Positions 44,338 through 53,830 of a stretch of 64,000 bases of DNA are shown here, piece by piece. A program made the translations under genes and the position numbers. The DNA comes from Variovorax boronicumulans. Lineage in GTDB: Bacteria; Pseudomonadota; Gammaproteobacteria; Burkholderiales; Burkholderiaceae_C. Where the stretch lies: the NCBI RefSeq assembly GCF_029892485.1, contig NZ_JARXVG010000004.1, forward strand, positions 1-64,000, given 5' to 3'. How positions within the stretch are numbered: the stretch's first letter is position 1; the number at the start of each line of letters is the position of its first letter. The notes under the pieces are model-generated. The model saw nothing but the letters and a program-made list of their open reading frames with translations. It searched no databases and was not told the DNA's origin.

Positions 44338-46341
44338 CTAAGCGGACGCCAGTGCGGCACGCTGCGCGGCAAATGCCACGTACCAGTCCAGGCTGCCGGG
44401 GTTGGCCATCGCCTCGCGGTTCACCACCTTCTCGATCGGCTGGCCCAGCAGCAGCTTCTTAATCGGCAACTCCTGCTTCTTGCCCGAGAGCGTGCGCGGG
44501 ATCTCGGCCACCTGGAAGATGTCGTTGGGCACGAAGCGCGGCGAGAGCGAGGTCTTGATCGCGTTGTTGAGCCGGGTGCGCATCGCCTCGTCGAGCGCAA
44601 TGCCCGGGCGCAGCACCACGAAGAGCGGCATGTAGCTGTCGCGGCCCAGGTATTCGAGATCGACCACCATCGAGTCGAGCACTTCGGGCAGGCCCTCGAC
44701 CGCGCTGTAGATCTCGCTGGTGCCCATGCGCAGGCCCTGGCGGTTGATGGTGGCGTCGCTGCGGCCGTAGATGATGCAACCGCCGTCTTCGCCGATCCTG
44801 ATCCAGTCGCCGTGGCGCCAGACGCCGGGGTAGGTGTCGAAGTAGCTGGACACGTAACGCGCATTGCCCTCGTCGCCCCAGAAGTAGAGCGGCATCGACG
44901 GAATCGCTTTCGTGCAGACCAGCTCGCCCACTTCGCCGATGACCGGATGGCCCTGCTCGTTCCAGGCCTCGACCGCATGGCCGAGCTCGCGGCATTGCAT
45001 CTGGCCGGGCACCTCTGGCAGTTCGCGGTTGCCGCCGACGAAGGCGCCGCAGAAGTCGGTGCCGCCGGAGATGTTGCACCACCAGACCTCCTTCGAACCC
45101 GCGTCGAGGATCTGCTGCGAGCCCCAGCGCTGCACCTCGTCGGGCAGCGGCGAGCCGGTGCTGCCGAGCGCGCGCACACGGGACAGATCGCCGCATTCCT
45201 TCGCGACGGTGCCGGCCTTCATGCAGTTGGTGAAGTAGGCCGCGCCCGCGCCGAAGAAGGTGACCTTGTGCCGCGCGACGAAGCGCCACAGCACGCTCCA
45301 GTCGGGCTTCTCCTTGCTGCCCGCCGGGTTGCCGTCGTAGATGCAGATGGTGGCGCCGAAGGCCATGCCCGAGAGCTGCGAGTTCCACATCACCCAGCCG
45401 GTGGAGCTGTACCAGTGGTAGCGCTCGCCGAAATTGTTGGCGCCGTAGCTCGCGCCCACGTCGTTGTGCAGGCCGCAGGCGTGCATCGTCAAGAGGATGC
45501 CGCCCTGCCCGTGCACGATGGGCTTGGGCAGGCCGGTGGTGCCGCTCGAATAGACGATCCAGATGGGATGGTCGAAGGGCAGCCATTCGGGTTCGAAGGT
45601 GGCGACTTCGGTGTCGTTGCGCGCGATGGCCTCGGTCCAGACGACGTCGTGCGCGACGGGGCTCGCGGCGAAGGGCGTCTTCACGAGCAGCAGCTTCTTC
45701 ACGCTCGGCAACTGCGCACGCAGTTCCAGCAGCACGGCGCTGCGGTCGAGCGGCTTGCCGCCGTAGTGCACGCCGTCGACGGCGATCAGCACCTTGGGCT
45801 CGATCTGGCGGAAGCGATCGGCCACGGCGGCCGTGCCCATGTCGGGCGCACACACGCTCCAGATCGCGCCGATGCTGGAGCACGCGAGAAACGCGACCAT
45901 GGTCTCGGGCACGTTGGGCATGTAGGCCGCGACGCGGTCGCCGCGCTGGACGCCGAGCGACTTGAGCGTGAGTGCGACCGCGGCAACCTGGCGGCGCATC
46001 TCGGGCCACGACAGCTCGCGCACTTCGCCGAGTTCGTTGTCGCTCACGATGGCGGGCATACCGGCGGCGTGCGCGGCATCGGCATGGCGAAGCACCTCGC
46101 GCGTGTAGTTGACCTGCGCGCCGGGGAACCAGCGCGCGCCGGGCATGCGCGCCTCGGCGAGCACAGCGCTGTGCGGCGTGGGCGACTGCAGGTCGGCGTA
46201 GTCCCAGATGCTTTGCCAGAAAGCATCGAGGTCGGTGACGGACCAGCGCCACAGCGCGTCGTAGGTATCGAACGAAAGGCCGCGCTGCTCGCGCAGCCAG
46301 TTTTGATAAAGGCGGATCTGGGGAATGTTGGGAGCGGGCAT
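44338..46341 (-). CDS. aacS: Acetoacetyl-CoA synthetase
   Basis: The 667-residue adenylating enzyme makes acetoacetyl-CoA from acetoacetate, ATP and CoA. P-loop-like YSSGTTGLPKPIVHGQGG, YFWGDEGNARY and the C-terminal lysine in RTLSGKKQE are visible. The length and the N-terminal LYQNWLREQRGLSF match AacS rather than acetyl-CoA synthetase. It is convergent with the cyclase gene and diverges from the TetR gene 46441. It may help use ketone bodies or polyhydroxybutyrate-derived acetoacetate. Confidence 0.93.
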   Translation of the reverse strand: MPAPNIPQIRLYQNWLREQRGLSFDTYDALWRWSVTDLDAFWQSIWDYADLQSPTPHSAVLAEARMPGARWFPGAQVNYTREVLRHADAAHAAGMPAIVSDNELGEVRELSWPEMRRQVAAVALTLKSLGVQRGDRVAAYMPNVPETMVAFLACSSIGAIWSVCAPDMGTAAVADRFRQIEPKVLIAVDGVHYGGKPLDRSAVLLELRAQLPSVKKLLLVKTPFAASPVAHDVVWTEAIARNDTEVATFEPEWLPFDHPIWIVYSSGTTGLPKPIVHGQGGILLTMHACGLHNDVGASYGANNFGERYHWYSSTGWVMWNSQLSGMAFGATICIYDGNPAGSKEKPDWSVLWRFVARHKVTFFGAGAAYFTNCMKAGTVAKECGDLSRVRALGSTGSPLPDEVQRWGSQQILDAGSKEVWWCNISGGTDFCGAFVGGNRELPEVPGQMQCRELGHAVEAWNEQGHPVIGEVGELVCTKAIPSMPLYFWGDEGNARYVSSYFDTYPGVWRHGDWIRIGEDGGCIIYGRSDATINRQGLRMGTSEIYSAVEGLPEVLDSMVVDLEYLGRDSYMPLFVVLRPGIALDEAMRTRLNNAIKTSLSPRFVPNDIFQVAEIPRTLSGKKQELPIKKLLLGQPIEKVVNREAMANPGSLDWYVAFAAQRAALASA

Positions 46342-46395
46342 GAAGCTAGCGTAGCGCCGCGAACGACCGTGCTCAATGAGGGTTGACCTCAGGGT

Positions 46396-46432
46396 TTGTA
46401 CGTGTGTTCAACATTTTTGTACAAGCGTTCAA
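46396..46432. promoter_or_regulatory. Two tandem TetR-type operators
   Basis: TTGTAC-N4-GTTCAA occurs twice, at 46396-46411 and 46417-46432, exactly 21 bp apart, two turns of the helix. Each is an imperfect palindrome (TTGnAC/GTnCAA). They lie between aacS and the TetR gene, ending nine bases before its ATG. They would allow two TetR dimers to bind the same face. Confidence 0.7.
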
Positions 46433-46440
46433 TACGCCCC

Positions 46441-47172
46441 ATGAACACCCGCACCCCGACCGCCAGACGCAATGCCCCGCGGGCCGCAGCCATCTCCGCC
46501 GAAGCCGGGCGGCCCGACCGCCGCCAGGCCATCCTGCTGGCCGCAGAGAAGCTGTTCGCGCAACACGGCTACCACCCGGTGACGATCCGGCAGATCGCCG
46601 AAGAAGCCGGTGTGCCGCTCGCGCTGGTGGGCTACTACTTCGGTCCGAAGCACGAGCTTTTTCACGCCATCTTCGAACACTGGAGCCACACCATCGAGGA
46701 GCGCCTCACACGTCTCGCGGAAGTGGACAACGATCCCGACGACGCGCACACGCTGCCGCGCATCATCGAAGCCTTCACCGCGCCCGTGCTCGCATTGCGC
46801 GCGAGTTCGGAGGGCGAGTACTACGCGCTGCTGGTGGCGCGCGAGCTCTATCACGCGACCGAGGAAGCTGACCGCGTGCTGCGCGGCTACTTCGATCCGC
46901 TGGCCGCCGCCTACATCGATGCGCTGCACGTCGCACTGCCGCATGCCACGCGGGGCCAGGTCGCATGGGGCTACCAATTCGCGCTCGGCGCGCTGCTGCA
47001 TCACCTGAACGACAGCCGCATCGAACGGCTCTCGCGCGGCGAGAACAAGCGCGCCGACCCGGCCGTGGCGCCGATGCTCGTGAACTTCATCGTCGGCGGC
47101 CTGCGCGCCGCGCTGCCCAGGCCCAAGACCCCGCGCACACAGAAGACCCCCACCCGGAGACAAAAGACATGA
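46441..47172 (+). CDS. TetR family transcriptional regulator
   Basis: The 243-residue protein has an N-terminal HTH (about 28-70, with TIRQIAEEAGVPLALVGYYFG) and a C-terminal ligand domain of the CecR/YbiH type. It overlaps the following ABC binding-protein gene by four bases and so is the first gene of that operon. The tandem operators just upstream make autorepression of the whole operon likely. It may also repress the divergent aacS. Confidence 0.92.
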   Translation: MNTRTPTARRNAPRAAAISAEAGRPDRRQAILLAAEKLFAQHGYHPVTIRQIAEEAGVPLALVGYYFGPKHELFHAIFEHWSHTIEERLTRLAEVDNDPDDAHTLPRIIEAFTAPVLALRASSEGEYYALLVARELYHATEEADRVLRGYFDPLAAAYIDALHVALPHATRGQVAWGYQFALGALLHHLNDSRIERLSRGENKRADPAVAPMLVNFIVGGLRAALPRPKTPRTQKTPTRRQKT

Positions 47173-48116
47173 TGAAAAGACGCACCCTGCTGTCGGCGCT
47201 CGCGACCGCATCGGCCGCCGCCGCGCTGCCTTCGCACGCGCAGCAGTCCCATCCGAAGATCGTGTTCGGCTACACCGCCGTGACCGACTTCGCCTCTGTC
47301 TTCGTGGCGGCCGAAGAGGGCTACTTCAAGAAGCGCGGGCTCGACGTGGAGCTCAAGTTCATTCCGCTCAACTCCACGATTCCCGCAGCGCTGCAGTCCG
47401 ATTCGCTGCAGATCGGCGGGCCTACGCCCTCGGTGTTCCTGCAGGCGGTGGACGGCGGGCTCGACCTGGTGCTGGTGGCCGGCGGCGGCCTCACCTCGAA
47501 GACCATCACCGGCTTCGGCCTGGTGGCGCGCGCGGGCTCGGGCATCAAGAGCCCGCAGGACTGCGTGGGCAAGAAGATCGGCGTGCCGGGGCTGGGTGCG
47601 TTCCTGCACGTGACCTTCCGCGCATGGCTGAAAGACAGCGGCGTGGACTACCGCAAGGTCAACTTCGTCGAGGCCTCGTTTCCGCAGCACGCGGACCTGC
47701 TGCGCGGCGGCTCGGTGGATGCGGTGGTGTCGGCCGATCCGTTCATGAGCCGCATCACCGAGAGCGGCGCGGGTTATGTGGCCTCCTACTACTCGACCTT
47801 CCTGCCCGAGAACAACCAGACGATCGTTCACGCGGCCAAGCGCGAGTGGGTCGCGAAGAATCCCGCGACGGCGCGCGCATTCCGCGAGGCGCTGGTCGAA
47901 TCCGGCGGCTTCATGCAGCAGGCGAAGAACGATGCGAAGGTGCGCGCGGCCATCGGCAAGTACATCAAGCTGCCACCCGAAGTGCTGGCCAAGGTACAGG
48001 TTTCGCCGCCGGGCCCCGTCGTCACCGACAAGCAGCTGGGCTACTGGACCGGGCTGATGAAGGATCAGGACATGCTCAAGACGAACATCGACGTTGCGAA
48101 GCTGATCGCCAGATGA
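47169..48116 (+). CDS. SsuA/NMT1-type ABC substrate-binding protein
   Basis: The 315-residue protein has a signal peptide (MMKRRTLLSALATASAAAAL, then PSHA) and an NMT1/THI5-SsuA-like fold (IVFGYTAVTDFASVFVAAEEGYF). The family binds sulfonates, nitrate, thiamine precursors or aromatic compounds such as phthalate. It is followed at once by its ATPase and two permeases. Catabolic genes further down suggest an aromatic or organic-acid substrate. Confidence 0.9.
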   Translation: MMKRRTLLSALATASAAAALPSHAQQSHPKIVFGYTAVTDFASVFVAAEEGYFKKRGLDVELKFIPLNSTIPAALQSDSLQIGGPTPSVFLQAVDGGLDLVLVAGGGLTSKTITGFGLVARAGSGIKSPQDCVGKKIGVPGLGAFLHVTFRAWLKDSGVDYRKVNFVEASFPQHADLLRGGSVDAVVSADPFMSRITESGAGYVASYYSTFLPENNQTIVHAAKREWVAKNPATARAFREALVESGGFMQQAKNDAKVRAAIGKYIKLPPEVLAKVQVSPPGPVVTDKQLGYWTGLMKDQDMLKTNIDVAKLIAR

Positions 48117-48970
48117 TTTCCGCTCCCGCTCCGTTCACCGCGCGCGCCGCGCTTTCGGCGAGCGCTGCGCGAACGCCCGCAGGTTCCGCGATGCCTGCCA
48201 CGTCCTTCCTGCGCTTCGACGGCGTGACCATTCGGCTCGGCGGGCGCGAGATCCTGTCACCCACTTCGTTCGACGTGGCGCGCGGCGAGTTCGTCTGCAT
48301 CGTCGGCCCCAGCGGCTGCGGCAAGACCACGCTGCTGCGCGCGGCCAGCGGCCTCGTCACTGCGAGTGCCGGCGAGGTGCGGCGCAACGGCGTGAAGATG
48401 ACCGCGCCTTCGCGCGAAGTAGCGTTCGTGTTCCAGGACTACGGCCGCGCGCTGTTGCCGTGGCGCACGGTGGAAGGCAATGTGAGCCTCGCGCTCGAAG
48501 CGGCCGGCGTGCCCGCAGCGGAACGCGCACCGCGCATTGCCGACGTGCTCGGCAAGGTCGGCCTCGCGAAGCACGCGCAGAAGTTTCCTGTGCAGCTCTC
48601 GGGCGGCATGCAGCAGCGCGCGCAGATCGCACGCTGCCTCGCGCAGAAGCCCGAACTCATGATGATGGACGAGCCCTTCGGCGCGCTGGACGCGCTAACA
48701 CGCCAGAGCCTCCAGGACGAACTCGCGCGGTTGGTGCGCGATGACGGGCTCACGGTGCTGTTCGTCACGCACGACCTCGAAGAAGCCATCTACCTCGGCG
48801 ACCGCGTGATCGCGCTGCAGGCCAATCCCGGGCCCGGACGACCGAGCCTGGCGCGGATGATCGACGTGAAGATCCCGCGCCCGCGCGACCAGCTCACGAC
48901 CAAGGAGCATCCGGAATACCTGCAGTTGCGGCGTGAGCTGTTCGCTTTCATCGAGCAAGGCCATGACTGA
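48113..48970 (+). CDS. SsuB-type ABC transporter ATPase
   Basis: The 285-residue ATPase has Walker A GPSGCGKTT, signature LSGGMQQRAQIAR and Walker B LMMMDEPFGALDA, typical of nitrate/sulfonate/taurine importers. The first 26 residues form a non-conserved extension; a Met at 48191 (MPATSFLRFDG) may be the native start, but the ATGA overlap favours 48113. Confidence 0.92.
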   Translation: MISAPAPFTARAALSASAARTPAGSAMPATSFLRFDGVTIRLGGREILSPTSFDVARGEFVCIVGPSGCGKTTLLRAASGLVTASAGEVRRNGVKMTAPSREVAFVFQDYGRALLPWRTVEGNVSLALEAAGVPAAERAPRIADVLGKVGLAKHAQKFPVQLSGGMQQRAQIARCLAQKPELMMMDEPFGALDALTRQSLQDELARLVRDDGLTVLFVTHDLEEAIYLGDRVIALQANPGPGRPSLARMIDVKIPRPRDQLTTKEHPEYLQLRRELFAFIEQGHD

Positions 48971-49733
48971 AGGCCGCTTCTTTCGATGGCTGCGGCCGTG
49001 GGTGTTTCCCGCGGTGCTGGTCGGCGCCTTCGAGTGGTATGCGCGGCGCGCAGCGGCGCTGGGCAGCGATGCACTCGCGCCGCCCAGCGCCGCCGCCAAG
49101 GCCTTCGTCGGCGCGGCGCTCGACGGCTCGCTCTGGCAGGCCACGGGCTTCACGCTCGGCACGGCGGCCCTCGGCTTGCTGATCGGCGCCGTGCTCGGCA
49201 TCGCGCTAGGCCTGGTGCTCGGTCTCTCGCGCCGTGCGGCGCAGCTGGGCTCGGTCTCCATCGAGGTGCTGCGGCCCGTGCCCTCGGTCGCGCTGATTCC
49301 GCTCGCGATGCTTGCCTTCGGTTTCGGCGTACGCATGGAACTGGCCATCGTCGCCTTCGCCACCTTCTGGCCGCTGCTGGTGCTGGTGCAGTCGGCGGTG
49401 CAGCAGATCGAGCCGCGCCTGCTCGAAGTGAGCCGCGTGCTCGGCCTCTCGGCGCGTGAGCGTGCGTTCAAGATCGTGTTGCCGGCCATCGTGCCGCGCC
49501 TGTTCGTCGCGCTGCGGCTCGGCGTGGCGGTGGCGCTGGTGGTGGCCGTGACGGTGGAAATCGCCGCCAATCCCAACGGCATGGGCTACGCGATGATGAT
49601 TGCGCAGCAAAGCTTCGACCCCGCGCTGATGCTCGCCTGGCTGGGCTGGATCGGCGTGGTGGGCTTCGCGGTCAACGCAGGCATGGTGGCGCTGCAGCGC
49701 GTGGTCTCCCGGCGCATGGGGGTGATGCCATGA
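48963..49733 (+). CDS. SsuC-type ABC permease 1
   Basis: The 256-residue polytopic protein has the binding-protein-dependent permease EAA region (EVSRVLGLSARERAFKIVLP). It overlaps the ATPase by eight bases and the second permease by four. It has about six TM segments and forms the channel with the next protein, an arrangement of two different permeases less common in this family than one homodimer. Confidence 0.9.
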   Translation: MTEGRFFRWLRPWVFPAVLVGAFEWYARRAAALGSDALAPPSAAAKAFVGAALDGSLWQATGFTLGTAALGLLIGAVLGIALGLVLGLSRRAAQLGSVSIEVLRPVPSVALIPLAMLAFGFGVRMELAIVAFATFWPLLVLVQSAVQQIEPRLLEVSRVLGLSARERAFKIVLPAIVPRLFVALRLGVAVALVVAVTVEIAANPNGMGYAMMIAQQSFDPALMLAWLGWIGVVGFAVNAGMVALQRVVSRRMGVMP

Positions 49734-50521
49734 ACGGCAACGACCGCGCGCCATCGGGCCTTCGCTGGCTCGGTTCATTTGCCGTGTTGTGCGCCCTCAT
49801 CGCGCTCTGGTGGGTCGCGAGCAACGCGGGCTGGGTCAGCCGCGTGTTCCTGCCGACGCCGCAAGCCACTTTCGCGAGCCTGCTCGAAGGACTCAATCTT
49901 TCTGGTGACTCCGGCAACGGCGAACTGCTCGCCTTCACGCAGGCCACGATCGGCCGCATGGTCGAAGGCTGGCTGCTGGCCTCGCTCTTCGGCGTGGTGC
50001 TGGGCGCGGCCATCGGCGTTTCTCCCGCGGTGCGCGCGTGGATTCAACCCACGCTCGAATTCATCCGCCCGCTGCCCGCATCGGCATTGCTGCCGCTCGC
50101 CATTTCGATCTTCGGGCTGAACCCCGGCATGGTGCTGTTCGTGGTCGCGTTCGGCGCGATGTGGCCGGTGCTGCTGGCCACGGTGCACGGCTTCGCAGCG
50201 GTGGAGCCACGCCTGGCGGAGGTCGCGCGCTGCCTGCAGATGTCGCGTGCGGCGTACATCTGGAAGATGGGTTTGCCCAATGCCATGCCCGACATCTTGG
50301 CCGGCATGCGGCTTGCGCTGACCATTGCGCTCATCGTCGCGGTGGTCGGTGAAATGATCGCCTCGCAAAGCGGCCTGGGCCAGGCCATTCTTCTGGCAGC
50401 GCGTGCCTTCCGCGCCAGCGATCTTTTCGCCGGCATCGTGCTGCTCGGCCTAATCGGCTTCGTGAGCAATGCGCTGCTGGCCTTTGCCGAAAAACGACTG
50501 CTGCGCTGGCAGCAGCCCTGA
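49730..50521 (+). CDS. SsuC-type ABC permease 2
   Basis: The 263-residue protein is a second BPD permease (EVARCLQMSRAAYIWKMGLPNAM as the EAA loop) with about six TM segments. It diverges clearly from permease 1, so the transporter probably uses a heterodimer. It is followed 52 bp later by the cyclase gene. Confidence 0.9.
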   Translation: MNGNDRAPSGLRWLGSFAVLCALIALWWVASNAGWVSRVFLPTPQATFASLLEGLNLSGDSGNGELLAFTQATIGRMVEGWLLASLFGVVLGAAIGVSPAVRAWIQPTLEFIRPLPASALLPLAISIFGLNPGMVLFVVAFGAMWPVLLATVHGFAAVEPRLAEVARCLQMSRAAYIWKMGLPNAMPDILAGMRLALTIALIVAVVGEMIASQSGLGQAILLAARAFRASDLFAGIVLLGLIGFVSNALLAFAEKRLLRWQQP

Positions 50522-50573
50522 CCGATCGATTCCTTCAAGCCAACACCTAAACACCCCACAAGGAGCCCCACCC

Positions 50574-51380
50574 ATGCCACGAAAATTCGTCGACCTCTCG
50601 ATCTTTCTCGAGAACGATGTGCTCTCCGATCCGCCCGCCTTCGCGCCGAAGATCCAGTACTTCACGCACGAGCAGACCTACGAGCAGATCGAGCCCTTCT
50701 TTCCCGGCCTGAAGAAAGAAGATCTTCCCGACGGCGAAGGCTGGGCGGTGGAACTGGTGCAACTCTCCACGCACAACGGCACGCACCTCGATGCGCCCTA
50801 TCACTTTCACTCGACCATGGACAAGGCGCTCGGCGAGAAGAAGCCCGCCATTGCCATCCACGACGTGCCGCTCGAGTGGTGCTTCCAGCCGGGCGTGAAG
50901 CTCGACTTTCGCCACTTCGCCGATGGCTACGTGGTCACCGCCGCCGACGTCGAGGCCGAGTTGAAGCGCATCGGCCACACGCTGAGCCCGCTGGAGATCG
51001 TGGTGGTCAACACGCGCGCCGGCAAGCGCTATGGCAGCAGCGACTACGTGTCGGCCGGTGCAGGCATGGGCTACGAAGCGACGATGTACCTGCTGGAGCG
51101 CGGTGTGCGCCTCACCGGCACCGATGCATGGAGCTGGGACGCGCCGTTCGTGCACACCGCCAAGAAGTACGGCGAAACGCAAGATGCTTCGTTGATCTGG
51201 GAAGGCCACAAGGCCGGCCGCGACATCGGCTACTGCCACATCGAGAAGCTGCACAACCTGGAGGTGCTGCCGCCCACGGGCTTTTTCATCAGCTGCTTCC
51301 CGCACAAGATCCGCGGCGCCTCGGCGGGCTGGACGCGCGCGGTGGCGATCTTCGACGATGCGCTGATGGCGTCGGTCTGA
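50574..51380 (+). CDS. Metal-dependent cyclase family hydrolase
   Basis: The 268-residue protein belongs to the cyclase/kynurenine formamidase-like family (PF04199) with the metal motif H67-N-G-T-H71-L-D73-A-P-Y-H77. It is cytoplasmic. The family includes formamidases, isatin hydrolase and others. It has a GGAGCC site 9 bases before the ATG. With the importer before it and a fumarylacetoacetase after it, it may act on a ring or amide of the imported compound. Confidence 0.9.
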   Translation: MPRKFVDLSIFLENDVLSDPPAFAPKIQYFTHEQTYEQIEPFFPGLKKEDLPDGEGWAVELVQLSTHNGTHLDAPYHFHSTMDKALGEKKPAIAIHDVPLEWCFQPGVKLDFRHFADGYVVTAADVEAELKRIGHTLSPLEIVVVNTRAGKRYGSSDYVSAGAGMGYEATMYLLERGVRLTGTDAWSWDAPFVHTAKKYGETQDASLIWEGHKAGRDIGYCHIEKLHNLEVLPPTGFFISCFPHKIRGASAGWTRAVAIFDDALMASV

Positions 51381-51399
51381 ACGAAAGAAAACCTCACCG

Positions 51400-52722
51400 A
51401 TGATCGAACTCAACCACACGCACGACGTCGACGCCCGCAGCTGGGTCGATGCCGCAAACGCTGCGGGCACGGACTTCCCGATCCAGAACCTGCCGTATGC
51501 GGAGTTCCGCCGCATTGGCAGCCCCGAGCCGTTTCGCGGTGGCGTGGCCATCGGCGACCAGGTGCTCGACCTGGCGGCGCTGGCTGCCGGCCAGCATGTC
51601 GACGGGCTTGCCCTCGATGCGGCGCGGATGGCCGCGTTGCCCGCACTGAACGATTTTTTCGCGCTCGGCCCCGCCGCATGGCAGGCGCTGCGCCATGCGG
51701 TCTTCGCGCTGCTGCGAAGCGATGCGCCCGCCGCGACGGTGGACGACCTGCGCAAGTGCCTCGTGCCGCAAGCCCACGTCGAATACACCGTGCCCGCGCG
51801 CATCGGCGACTACACCGATTTCTACACATCGATCGACCATGCGCTGAACATCACGCGCCTGTTCAACCCCGAAGGCGACGTCACGCCGAACTTCCGCTGG
51901 ATTCCGACGGCCTACCACGGGCGCGTCTCGACCATCGGCGTGAGCGGGCAGCGCTTTCACCGGCCGATGGGGCAGACGATGGCGCCCGGCGCGAAGGCGC
52001 CCACGTACCACGCGTGCGCCCGGCTCGACTTCGAACTCGAACTCGGCGTGTGGATCGGCGAAGGCAATGCGGCCGGCGAACCGATCCCGCTCGAACGCGC
52101 CGAGGAGCACATCTTCGGCATCTGCCTGCTCAACGACTGGTCGGCGCGCGACATCCAGTTCTGGGAGATGGCGCCGCTCGGCCCCTTTCTCGCGAAGAAC
52201 TTCGCGACCACCATCTCGCCGTGGATCGTGACGATGGAAGCGCTCGCGCCCTATCGCCAGGCCTGGACGCGGCCTGCCGACGAGCCCCAGCCGCTCGACT
52301 ACCTGGAGAGCAAGGCGAACCGCGAAAGCGGCGCGATCGACATCAGCCTGGAGGTGTGGCTCGAAAGCGAAAAGGCGCGCGAGGGCAAGAGCGACCCATC
52401 ACGGCTGTCGCGCACGAGCTTCAGGCACCAGTACTGGAGCGTGGCGCAGATGGTGGCGCACCACACCATGGGCGGCTGCCAGCTGAATGCGGGCGACCTG
52501 TTCGGCAGCGGCACGATTTCGGGACCGGGTCCGGGCGAAGCGGGCGCGATCATCGAGCTGACGCGCGCGGGGCAGAGCCCGGTCACGCTGGCCAACGGCG
52601 AGCAGCGCGGGTTCCTGGAAGACGGCGATGCGGTGCTGCTGCGCGGCTGGTGCGAGAAGCCGGGGCATGCGCGCATCGGATTCGGCGAAAGCCGCGGAAC
52701 GGTGCTGCCGGCAAAGGGCTGA
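51400..52722 (+). CDS. fahA: Fumarylacetoacetase
   Basis: The 440-residue protein has an N-terminal FAH_N part and the FAH catalytic domain (DYTDFYTSIDHALNITRLF, FELELGVWIGEGN, LLNDWSARDIQFWE). These contain the Asp/Glu metal ligands and catalytic His of fumarylacetoacetate hydrolase, the last enzyme of tyrosine/homogentisate breakdown. The length is that of the full enzyme, not of the short FAH-like hydrolases. No homogentisate dioxygenase gene is nearby; its place here suggests a related ring-cleavage product is formed. Confidence 0.9.
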   Translation: MIELNHTHDVDARSWVDAANAAGTDFPIQNLPYAEFRRIGSPEPFRGGVAIGDQVLDLAALAAGQHVDGLALDAARMAALPALNDFFALGPAAWQALRHAVFALLRSDAPAATVDDLRKCLVPQAHVEYTVPARIGDYTDFYTSIDHALNITRLFNPEGDVTPNFRWIPTAYHGRVSTIGVSGQRFHRPMGQTMAPGAKAPTYHACARLDFELELGVWIGEGNAAGEPIPLERAEEHIFGICLLNDWSARDIQFWEMAPLGPFLAKNFATTISPWIVTMEALAPYRQAWTRPADEPQPLDYLESKANRESGAIDISLEVWLESEKAREGKSDPSRLSRTSFRHQYWSVAQMVAHHTMGGCQLNAGDLFGSGTISGPGPGEAGAIIELTRAGQSPVTLANGEQRGFLEDGDAVLLRGWCEKPGHARIGFGESRGTVLPAKG

Positions 52723-52746
52723 ACGCACGTCCAACGCGGCGCAAAA

Positions 52747-52775
52747 GAAAAGGCCACCGGTGAGGTGGCCTTTTG
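52747..52775. terminator. Bidirectional terminator after fahA
   Basis: AAAAGGCCACC, GGTGA, GGTGGCCTTTT has A-rich and T-rich flanks, so it can terminate the fahA operon on the plus strand and the tRNA-Gly transcript on the minus strand. It lies ten bases below the tRNA 3' end. Confidence 0.85.
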
Positions 52776-52784
52776 CATGAAATG

Positions 52785-52860
52785 TGGAGCGGGAAAAGAG
52801 TCTCGAACTCTCGACCTCAACCTTGGCAAGGTTGCGCTCTACCAACTGAGCTATTCCCGC
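52785..52860 (-). tRNA. tRNA-Gly (GCC anticodon)
   Basis: The 76-nt cloverleaf reads GCGGGAA...TTCCCGC for the acceptor stem, AGCTCAGTTGGTAGAGC for the D arm, CAACC-TTGCCAA-GGTTG for the anticodon arm (anticodon GCC) and GAGAGTTCGAGACTCTT for the T arm. The CCA end is encoded in the DNA. Confidence 0.97.
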
Positions 52861-52925
52861 ATTTCGAGCGTCGAATTATAGAGGGCTCCAGGCCCGATTT
52901 TTCCGAGCCCGAGAAAAAAGTGGGG

Positions 52926-53830
52926 TCAAGCGCCAAACACCATGGCGCGATGCATCGACGTGCCGGCCATCACGCCGTCGGCCGAGGCCAGCGTGGCGTT
53001 GTGCATCTGCATGGCCGCATCGCCTGCGGCATATACGCCGGGCACGGTGGTCATCTTCATCGCATCGATGCGGATCACCGGGCCGGCGTGGCCCTCGTCG
53101 AACGCGCAGCCCAGTTGCTCCGCGATAGGGCTGCCGGGACGCGTGCGTGGGACCATGAACAGCGCTTCGACCGGCACGATGCGGCCGTCTTCGAGGCGCA
53201 CGCCGGACAGGTCTTTCGCCGGCCCCTCCAGCGCAGCGATGCGGCCCGGCTCGATCGTCACGCCGCGCGCCTGCAGCTTGCCCCGCACCTCATCCTCCAC
53301 CGTGTTGTTGCCGTTCAGGAAGAGCGTGGTCGGGCCCCATTCGGCGATCAGCATCGCGTGCTCCGGCGGATGCGGGGCTTCGACCAAAACACCAAGCCTG
53401 CGGCCGCCGAATTCGTAGCCGTGGCAATAGGGGCAGTGCAGCACACTGGTGCCCCAGCGTTCGCGCACGCCGGCGATACCGTCCGGAAAGCCATCCTGCA
53501 CGCCGAAGGCCAGCAGGAGCTTGCCGGCCGACAGCTGCCGGTCGTCATCGAGCGAGGCGACGAACCCGCCAACACCATCGGCCTGCACGCTCGCCGCCCG
53601 GCCTTCGATGAAGGTGACGTTCGATAGGCCAGCAGCTTGGCCCGCGCGTTGGCAATCATCTTCAGCGGCGGCACACCGTCCTGGCCGAAGAAGCCGTGTG
53701 CCGCGGCGGCGAAGCGGTTGCGCGGCGCGCCCGCATCGACCACGCACACGTTCTTGCGTGCGCGCGCGAGCTGCATGGCAGCGGAGAGGCCGGCAAAGCT
53801 ACCGCCCACGACAAGAGCGTCATAGCGCAT
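52926..53830 (-). pseudogene. Thioredoxin-reductase-like FAD oxidoreductase, frameshifted
   Basis: The N-terminal part (from 53830: [20 protein letters not shown], an FAD Rossmann motif) and the C-terminal part (CPYCHGYE redox pair, GVYAAGDAAM) are in different frames. The break is near 53622-53624, where ...LLAY is followed by CG-AAC-GTC: one missing base (for example CCG to CG) would restore LLAYPNVTFIEG. It fits a one-base deletion or a sequencing error. Intact, it would be a thioredoxin-reductase-like or NAD(P)H-dependent disulfide/flavin enzyme. Its start overlaps the Rrf2 gene by 11 bp. Confidence 0.8.

Noticed and set aside
52785..52860. tRNA-Gly as an attachment site for an integrated element
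   Set aside because: No integrase, no duplicated tRNA end and no island-like genes on either side within the window.
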